Source: Afipia sp.
Lineage (GTDB): Bacteria; Pseudomonadota; Alphaproteobacteria; Rhizobiales; Xanthobacteraceae
DNA: 9,604 bases
Assembly (NCBI GenBank): GCA_020056155.1
Contig: JAGVII010000861.1
Coordinates: forward strand, 1-9,604
Reading direction: 5' to 3'
Below, piece by piece: positions 5,048 through 9,604 of this stretch. Below the pieces are notes generated by a model that did not search any database, was not told the origin of the DNA, and was given only the letters and a program-made list of their open reading frames with translations. How positions within the stretch are numbered: position 1 is the first letter of the stretch; every line of letters begins with the position of its first letter. A program made the translations under genes and the position numbers.

Positions 5048-6562
5048 ATGGATATTTTTGCAAATCTCGCGCTCGGCTTCAGCGTTGCGTTCTCGCCTGT
5101 CAATCTCGGTCTCTGCCTGATCGGCGCGCTGGTTGGCACGCTGGTCGGCGTATTGCCCGGCATCGGCACCATCGCGACAGTAGCGATGCTGCTGCCGATC
5201 ACGTTTGGCTTGCCGCCCGTCGGCGCGCTCATCATGCTGGCCGGCATCTACTATGGTGCGCAGTACGGCGGCTCGACCACGTCGATCCTGGTCAACATTC
5301 CCGGCGAAGCGGGGTCGGTGGTCACGGCGCTCGATGGCTTCCAGATGGCCAAGAAGGGCCGCGCCGGCCCGGCGCTGGCGATTGCCGCCATCGGCTCGTT
5401 CTTCGCGGGCTGTGTCGCAACCGTCCTGATCGCGTTGCTGGGCGCGCCGCTGACCAAGCTCGCGCTGGCGTTCGGCCCCGCCGAATATTTCTCGTTGATG
5501 GTGCTCGGCCTGATCTTCGCCGTCGTTCTGGCGAAGGGCTCGGTGCTCAAGGCAATCGCGATGATCGCCTTCGGCGTGCTGCTCTCGATGGTCGGCTCCG
5601 ACATCGAGACCGGCGCATCGCGCATGTCATTCAACATTCCCGAATTCGCCGACGGACTGGGCTTTGCCACCGTGGCGATGGGTCTGTTCGGCTTCGCCGA
5701 AATCATCCGCAACCTCGATCCCGGCTCGTCGATCGAACGCAGCCTGGTGCAGCAGAAAATCTCCGGACTGATGCCGACCAGGAAGGATTTGAAGGATTCC
5801 ACGCCCGCTATCCTGCGCGGCACGATGCTGGGATCGATCCTCGGCATCCTGCCCGGCGGTGGCGCGGTGATCGCATCGTTCGCTGCCTACACGTTCGAGA
5901 AAAAGATCTCGAAGCATCCCGAGCGCTTCGGTCATGGTGCGATTGAGGGCGTCGCTGCTCCCGAAAGCGCCAACAACGCCGCGGCGCAGACCTCGTTCAT
6001 TCCGCTGCTCACGCTCGGCATTCCGCCCAACGCCGTGATGGCGCTGATGGTCGGCGCGATGACCATTCACGGCATCGTGCCCGGCCCGCAGGTGATGCAG
6101 AAGCAGCCCGAACTGGTCTGGGGCATGATTGCCTCGATGTGGCTCGGCAACCTGATGCTGCTGGTTATCAACCTGCCGATGGTCGGCATCTGGGTGCGGC
6201 TGCTGCGGGTACCTTACCGGCTGTTGTTCCCGTGCATCGTCATCTTCTGCTGCATCGGCATTTATTCGGTCAACAACGCACCGATGGACGTGGTCATGAC
6301 CGCCGCTTTCGGTCTTGTCGGCTACTGGCTGGTGAAGCACGATTTCGAGCCGGCTCCGATGCTGCTCGGTATGGTGCTAGGCCCGCTGATGGAAGAAAAC
6401 CTCCGCCGCGCGCTGCTGATCTCGCGCGGCGACTGGTCGGTCTTCCTGACCAGGCCGCTGTCGGCAACGCTGATGGCGATTGCCGCGATCCTGCTGATCC
6501 TTGCGCTGTTGCCATCGCTTCGCAAGAAGCGCGACGAGGTGTTCGTCGAGTCCGAGAACTAG
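5048..6562 (+). CDS. tctA: Tripartite tricarboxylate transporter, large membrane subunit TctA
   Basis: A 504-residue polytopic inner-membrane protein, the transport channel of the TTT system; full length for the family, with ten or more hydrophobic segments. Two related Gly/Pro motifs mark the internal duplication: GTLVGVLPGIGTIATVAMLLP (starting near residue 30) and LGILPGGGAVIASF (265-278). Other TctA hallmarks are YGGSTTSILVNIPGEAGSVVTALDG (73-97) and GVAAPESANNAAAQTSFIPLLTLGIPPN (301-328). The chosen ATG at 5048 follows a GAGGG site; the open frame extends upstream to 4994 inside tctB but gains no homologous sequence. The substrate cannot be read from the sequence: family members take up citrate, other carboxylates or aromatic acids, driven by the sodium or proton gradient. 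Confidence 0.96.
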   Translation: MDIFANLALGFSVAFSPVNLGLCLIGALVGTLVGVLPGIGTIATVAMLLPITFGLPPVGALIMLAGIYYGAQYGGSTTSILVNIPGEAGSVVTALDGFQMAKKGRAGPALAIAAIGSFFAGCVATVLIALLGAPLTKLALAFGPAEYFSLMVLGLIFAVVLAKGSVLKAIAMIAFGVLLSMVGSDIETGASRMSFNIPEFADGLGFATVAMGLFGFAEIIRNLDPGSSIERSLVQQKISGLMPTRKDLKDSTPAILRGTMLGSILGILPGGGAVIASFAAYTFEKKISKHPERFGHGAIEGVAAPESANNAAAQTSFIPLLTLGIPPNAVMALMVGAMTIHGIVPGPQVMQKQPELVWGMIASMWLGNLMLLVINLPMVGIWVRLLRVPYRLLFPCIVIFCCIGIYSVNNAPMDVVMTAAFGLVGYWLVKHDFEPAPMLLGMVLGPLMEENLRRALLISRGDWSVFLTRPLSATLMAIAAILLILALLPSLRKKRDEVFVESEN

Positions 6563-6570
6563 GAGATGCG

Positions 6571-6589
6571 GTGCGGCGTTGAGCCGCGC
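6571..6589 (+). other. Intercistronic hairpin after tctA
   Basis: GTGCGGC (6571-6577) pairs with GCCGCGC (6583-6589), including one G-T pair, around a 5-nt loop, 9 bp after the tctA stop. No T-run follows. It may stabilise or delimit the tctBA part of the transcript. Confidence 0.4.
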
Positions 6590-6652
6590 CGTGCTGTCCC
6601 GGGTCTCACTGCAAGTTGGATAGACTTTGCCGCGCCAGTCATGCTGACACTG

Positions 6653-6672
6653 CCGGACGGAAAGCCGTTCGG
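6653..6672 (+). other. Intercistronic hairpin before tctC
   Basis: CCGGACGG (6653-6660) pairs with CCGTTCGG (6665-6672): eight pairs with one G-T and a 4-nt AAAG loop. It ends 30 bp before the tctC ATG and about 20 bp before its GGGAG ribosome site. A short T-run (6683-6686) follows at some distance. It could be a 5'-protecting structure for a separate tctC mRNA or a partial attenuator. Confidence 0.45.
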
Positions 6673-6702
6673 AATGAAAGAATTTTGTCTGGGAGAACCC
6701 TC

Positions 6703-7683
6703 ATGAATTTGCTCAAGCGCATGCTGGCGACCTGCGGGTTCGCGGCTCTTGCTGCTTCCGGCGCGGTCACCGGGCCGGCTCAGGCGCAAGACTACCCGAC
6801 ACGCAACATCACCATGATCGTGCCGTTCGCGGCCGGCGGACCGACCGACGTCATCGCCCGCATCGTGACCGGTCACATGCAGCAGACGCTCGGCCAGTCG
6901 ATCATCATCGAAAACGTGGTCGGCGCCGGCGGCACCACGGCATCGACGCGCGCCTCGAAGGCCGCGCCCGATGGCTACACGCTCATCACCGGCCACATGG
7001 GCACGCACGCGGCGTCCGTGCCCCTGTATCCGAAACTTGCCTATCATCCTTCCAAGGATTTCGAGGCCGTTGGTCTGATCGCCGGCACGCCGATCCTGAT
7101 CCTCGCGCGCAAGGATTTCCCGCCGAAGGATCTCAAGGAGTTCGTCACCTACGTGAGGGCGAACACCGACAAGCTCAATGCTGCTCACGCGGGCGTCGGC
7201 TCGGTGTCCTATACCTCGTGCGAGCTTCTGGATTCGATCCTGAAGATCAACCCGACCGGCGTTCCGTTCAACGGCACCGGCCCGGCCATGAACGCGCTGG
7301 TCGGCGGCCAGGTCGATTACATGTGCGACCAGATCGTCAATGCCGTGCCGCAGGTCAAGGGCGGCACCATCAAGGCCTACGCGGTGGCGACACCGGAGCG
7401 CAATCCCTCGCTGCCGGACGTTCCGACGACCGCCGAGGCCGGTCTGCCTGAATTTCAGGCCCAGGCCTGGAATGCGATCTTCGCGCCGAAGGGCACTCCG
7501 GCTCCGATCGTCGCCAAGCTGAACGCAGCGCTTTCGAAGGCACTGGACGATGAAGGCGTCCGCAAGCGGCTGCTCGACCTCGGCAGCGTGATTCCGAGGC
7601 CCGCCGAGCGCACGCCGGAATCGCTGAAGAAGCTGGTCGACAGCGAAATTACCAAGTGGTCTGCGGTGCTGAAGCCGCTCTAA
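6703..7683 (+). CDS. tctC: Tripartite tricarboxylate transporter, periplasmic substrate receptor (Bug family)
   Basis: A 326-residue periplasmic receptor that captures the solute and delivers it to TctAB. A Sec signal peptide is clear: MNLLKRM, a hydrophobic core, then AQA before QDYP, giving cleavage after residue 28. The mature protein starts with YPTRNITMIVPFAAGGPTDVIARI, the Bug-family pattern with the conserved Gly-rich loop and Asp at 49. Further family blocks are GAGGTTASTRASKAAPDGYTL (74-94), HAGVGSVS (162-169) and PFNGTGPAMNALVGGQVD (188-205). Cys173 and Cys208 are placed where many Bug proteins have a disulfide. GGGAG at 6691-6695 precedes the ATG; the frame is open to 6616 but that extension would bury the signal peptide. 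It lies 140 bp after tctA, with two hairpins between, so it may be expressed at a different level from the membrane subunits. A terminator follows. Confidence 0.95.
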   Translation: MNLLKRMLATCGFAALAASGAVTGPAQAQDYPTRNITMIVPFAAGGPTDVIARIVTGHMQQTLGQSIIIENVVGAGGTTASTRASKAAPDGYTLITGHMGTHAASVPLYPKLAYHPSKDFEAVGLIAGTPILILARKDFPPKDLKEFVTYVRANTDKLNAAHAGVGSVSYTSCELLDSILKINPTGVPFNGTGPAMNALVGGQVDYMCDQIVNAVPQVKGGTIKAYAVATPERNPSLPDVPTTAEAGLPEFQAQAWNAIFAPKGTPAPIVAKLNAALSKALDDEGVRKRLLDLGSVIPRPAERTPESLKKLVDSEITKWSAVLKPL

Positions 7684-7715
7684 CTGAGATTTCGCTGACA
7701 TAACCTGAGTTTGGC

Positions 7716-7739
7716 GGGGCGGGACGCGAGTTCCGCCCC
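7716..7739 (+). terminator. Intrinsic terminator after tctC
   Basis: GGGGCGG (7716-7722) pairs with CCGCCCC (7733-7739), extendable inward by a G-T and an A-T pair, followed by a short T-containing tail. It lies 33 bp after the tctC stop and about 90 bp before thyA, a natural boundary between the transporter operon and the folate genes. The tail is T-poor, so termination may be incomplete. Confidence 0.6.
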
Positions 7740-7827
7740 TTGCTGTTGGGCGATCCGATCCTCACTTTTCAGGGTATAATTGCCTCGCCGAAATCGAATC
7801 GCGGCGCGTGGCGGGTTAGATAGTCCT

Positions 7828-8622
7828 ATGAACCAGTATCACGATCTGCTTGAGCGAATTCTCAGCGACGGCGCGGAAAAGACCGACCGCACCGGCACTG
7901 GCACGTTGTCCGTGTTCGGCCATCAGATGCGGTTCAATCTGGCATCGGGCTTTCCGATGCTGACCACCAAGAAACTCCATCTGAAATCGATCGTCCATGA
8001 GCTGCTGTGGTTTCTGGCGGGTGACACCAACATCAAATATCTGAACGACAACGGCGTCCGCATCTGGGACGAGTGGGCGGACGAGAACGGCAATCTTGGC
8101 CCCGTTTACGGATCGCAGTGGCGCTCCTGGCCGGCTCAGGACGGCGGCACAATCGACCAGATATCCAATCTGATCGACATGATTCGTAAAAGTCCGGACT
8201 CGCGACGACTGATCGTGAGCGCCTGGAATCCCGCCGAAGTCGACAAGATGGCGCTGCCCCCATGCCATTGCCTGTTTCAGTTCTACGTCGCCAGGGGCAA
8301 GCTGTCCTGCCAGCTCTACCAGCGTTCCGCGGATGTGTTCCTCGGCGTGCCGTTCAACATCGCATCCTATGCGCTGCTGACGATGATGGTGGCGCAGGTC
8401 ACCGGACTGAAGCCCGGCGACTTCGTGCATTCGCTCGGCGACGCGCACCTGTATTCGAACCACCTCGAGCAGGCGCGGCTTCAGCTCACGCGCCCGACGC
8501 GGCCGTTGCCGACCATGAAGATCAATCCCGACGTGAAGGACATCTTCTCCTTCCGCTACGAGGACTTCACGCTCGAGAACTACGATCCGCACCCGCATAT
8601 CAAGGCTGAGGTCGCGGTGTGA
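7828..8622 (+). CDS. thyA: Thymidylate synthase
   Basis: Converts dUMP and 5,10-methylene-THF to dTMP and DHF in the cytosol; the de novo source of thymidine nucleotides. The 264-residue length and numbering coincide with the E. coli enzyme: Arg21 (DRTGTGT), Trp80, catalytic Cys146 in [12 protein letters not shown], Asp169 and Asn177 ([15 protein letters not shown]), His207 and Tyr209 (DAHLYSNH). All are present, so the enzyme should be active. The start at 7828 ([12 protein letters not shown]) is set by homology; the open frame extends to 7780 without homologous sequence and the ribosome site is weak. Its stop overlaps the folA start, so the DHF product's recycling enzyme is made from the same mRNA. 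Confidence 0.98.
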   Translation: MNQYHDLLERILSDGAEKTDRTGTGTLSVFGHQMRFNLASGFPMLTTKKLHLKSIVHELLWFLAGDTNIKYLNDNGVRIWDEWADENGNLGPVYGSQWRSWPAQDGGTIDQISNLIDMIRKSPDSRRLIVSAWNPAEVDKMALPPCHCLFQFYVARGKLSCQLYQRSADVFLGVPFNIASYALLTMMVAQVTGLKPGDFVHSLGDAHLYSNHLEQARLQLTRPTRPLPTMKINPDVKDIFSFRYEDFTLENYDPHPHIKAEVAV

Positions 8623-9155
8623 CCGCGCCGGTATCGACCGCTTCGCATCCGCAAATCGTCTTCGTTGTCGCAGTCGCGGAGAACGGTGTTATCGGGCGCG
8701 ACAACGCGATGCCGTGGCATCTCAAATCCGATCTCAAGCGCTTCAAGGCGATCACGCTCAACCGGCCGGTCATCATGGGTCGCAAGACGTTCAGTTCGAT
8801 CGGCCGTCCGCTGCCCGGCCGCACCAACATTGTCGTGACGCGCGATCGGTCGTTTCAGGCGCCGGGGGTTGTTGTTGCGAATACGCTCGATGCCGCGCAC
8901 GATATCGCGCGGGGTGACGCGCTGCGGCGTTTCGTCACTGAGATCATGGTGATCGGCGGCGCCGAGATTTTTGCACAATGGTTGAAAATGGCTGACCGGC
9001 TGGAGATCACCGAGGTTCACGCCAAGCCCGAAGGCGATACCTTTCTGAGGCCGGTTGATCCGATGGAATGGGCGGAAATCGCACGAACCCGTCATTCAAA
9101 GGCGGACGGCGATACGACCGATTTCTCCTATGTCACCTATAAACGGCTTGGCTGA
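8619..9155 (+). CDS. folA: Dihydrofolate reductase
   Basis: Reduces DHF to THF with NADPH, closing the cycle opened by ThyA. The 178-residue protein begins with a GTG at 8619 that overlaps the thyA TGA (GTGA), with a TGAGG site (8607-8611) inside thyA, so translation is coupled. Family blocks: [31 protein letters not shown] (13-43), with the catalytic acid at Asp38 and the MPW motif; [25 protein letters not shown] (51-75), the NADPH-binding region; and [12 protein letters not shown] near 115-126. It is slightly longer than the E. coli enzyme (159 residues) because of an N-terminal extension of about ten residues ([12 protein letters not shown]) and a longer C-terminal part, both normal for alphaproteobacterial forms. 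It is 182 bp upstream of hflK, which seems to have its own promoter. Confidence 0.97.
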   Translation: MTAPVSTASHPQIVFVVAVAENGVIGRDNAMPWHLKSDLKRFKAITLNRPVIMGRKTFSSIGRPLPGRTNIVVTRDRSFQAPGVVVANTLDAAHDIARGDALRRFVTEIMVIGGAEIFAQWLKMADRLEITEVHAKPEGDTFLRPVDPMEWAEIARTRHSKADGDTTDFSYVTYKRLG

Positions 9156-9235
9156 AGTCAGCGTCTCATATAGCCGCAGGTGACGGCATTAACTGCGATC
9201 ACGATGTTTGCATTGACAAATTCGCCCTGCATCAT

Positions 9236-9249
9236 AGCTCTCCAGAGCT
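9236..9249. promoter_or_regulatory. 14-bp inverted repeat upstream of hflK
   Basis: AGCTCT-CC-AGAGCT, 6-bp perfect arms, between folA and hflK and immediately upstream of the better promoter candidate. A near-consensus TTGACA at 9213-9218 precedes it, but a matching -10 is poor (TAGCTC at 9235-9240). It could be an operator or a weak folA 3' structure. Confidence 0.35.
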
Positions 9250-9260
9250 GGGGTCCTGCG

Positions 9261-9288
9261 TTGTAAGGACCGGGCGCGTCCCCTATAA
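9261..9288 (+). promoter_or_regulatory. Candidate hflK promoter
   Basis: TTGTAA (9261-9266) and CTATAA (9283-9288) are spaced 16 bp apart; the start would be near 9295, about 43 nt before the ATG. The same site reads GTTG-N18-CCTATAA, which loosely resembles an alphaproteobacterial RpoH (heat shock) promoter. Plain sigma-70-type use is equally possible. Confidence 0.45.
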
Positions 9289-9337
9289 GGCCCCAAGAGT
9301 TTGCGGAGCGTGAGCTTTCGCGCGGAGGAGACTAACA

Positions 9338-9604
9338 ATGGCGTGGAAGAATCAAGGCGGAGGCCCATGGGGCTCTGGTCCGAAGGGTCCCTGGGGCTCC
9401 GGACCGCAATCGCCCGGACCGAGGCCGCCGGATCTCGAGGATCTTCTGCGCCGCGGACAGGACAAGCTCCAGACCATGCTGCCGGGAGGAAACTTCAGCG
9501 GCGCAGGCATCGCGCTTGTACTGGTCGCCGCGCTGGCGATCTGGGGATTGTCAGGCTTCTTCCGCGTGCAGTCCGAAGAACTCGGTGTCGTGCTGCGCTT
9601 CGGC
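9338..9604 (+). CDS. hflK: HflK, FtsH protease modulator (N-terminal part, cut by window edge)
   Basis: Only the first 89 codons are present; the gene continues past the right edge. HflK, with HflC, forms a large membrane complex around the protease FtsH and restrains its activity on membrane proteins. The start MAWKNQGGGPWGSGPKGPWG, a Gly/Pro-rich cytoplasmic head, then PPDLEDLLRRGQDKL (30-44), a single membrane segment at about 56-73 and the beginning of the SPFH/band-7 domain (RVQSEELGVVLRFG, 76-89) is the HflK layout. A strong GGAGGAG site (9324-9330) lies 7 nt before the ATG. The head contains a GPWGSGP repeat (9-15 and 17-23). HflC would be expected next, from knowledge of the operon. 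Confidence 0.93.
   Translation, partial: MAWKNQGGGPWGSGPKGPWGSGPQSPGPRPPDLEDLLRRGQDKLQTMLPGGNFSGAGIALVLVAALAIWGLSGFFRVQSEELGVVLRFG

Noticed and set aside
5627..6340. Minus-strand open frame of 237 codons opposite tctA
   Set aside because: Antisense to conserved TctA membrane segments; its Asp/His/Gln-rich composition mirrors hydrophobic codons of the real gene.
6559..7701. Minus-strand open frame of 380 codons opposite tctC
   Set aside because: Longer than tctC itself, but it is a shadow: no domain, Arg/His/Gly-rich composition, and the plus strand has signal peptide and Bug motifs.
7816..8598. Minus-strand open frame of 260 codons opposite thyA
   Set aside because: thyA on the plus strand has every catalytic residue; the antisense frame has no recognisable features.

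Overview
The window looks like chromosome of an alphaproteobacterium of the Bradyrhizobium/Rhodopseudomonas/Afipia type. The evidence is high GC content, a two-piece (circularly permuted) tmRNA gene with the tag ANDNYAPVAQAA, an alpha-type SspB adaptor, and small DUF4169 and RHH_4 proteins typical of that class. The genus is inferred; nothing here fixes the species.

Layout. From 18 to about 3950 everything is on the minus strand. Read in transcription order it is: the permuted tmRNA gene ssrA (about 3949-3625), sspB (3436-2933), class II fumarase fumC (2773-1370), a 317-bp repeat-bearing intergenic region, a DUF4169 gene (1052-864) that overlaps an RHH-domain gene by 4 bp (867-595), and a second paralogous RHH gene (350-18) behind its own leader, which carries two strong inverted repeats. 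From about 4107 to the end everything is on the plus strand: a 5'-truncated, frameshifted remnant of a chromate transporter, a complete tripartite tricarboxylate transporter set (tctB, tctA, tctC), a terminator, then thyA and folA translationally coupled by a GTGA overlap, and finally the first 89 codons of hflK, which runs off the right edge.

How the parts fit. ssrA and sspB are adjacent and co-oriented. One makes the tag put on proteins from stalled ribosomes; the other is the adaptor that hands tagged proteins to ClpXP. The Tct genes encode a secondary uptake system with a periplasmic Bug-type receptor of unknown substrate. ThyA converts methylene-THF to DHF and FolA regenerates THF, so that pair forms a metabolic cycle. 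HflK is a regulator of the membrane protease FtsH, so protein quality control appears at both ends of the block.

I see no CRISPR array, tRNA, rRNA, transposase or phage gene. The least explained parts are the repeat cluster between fumC and DUF4169 (1254-1377), the RHH duplication with its paired palindromes (481-533), and the junction between ssrA and the chromate-transporter remnant. None of these amounts to a demonstrable new system, but each can be tested.
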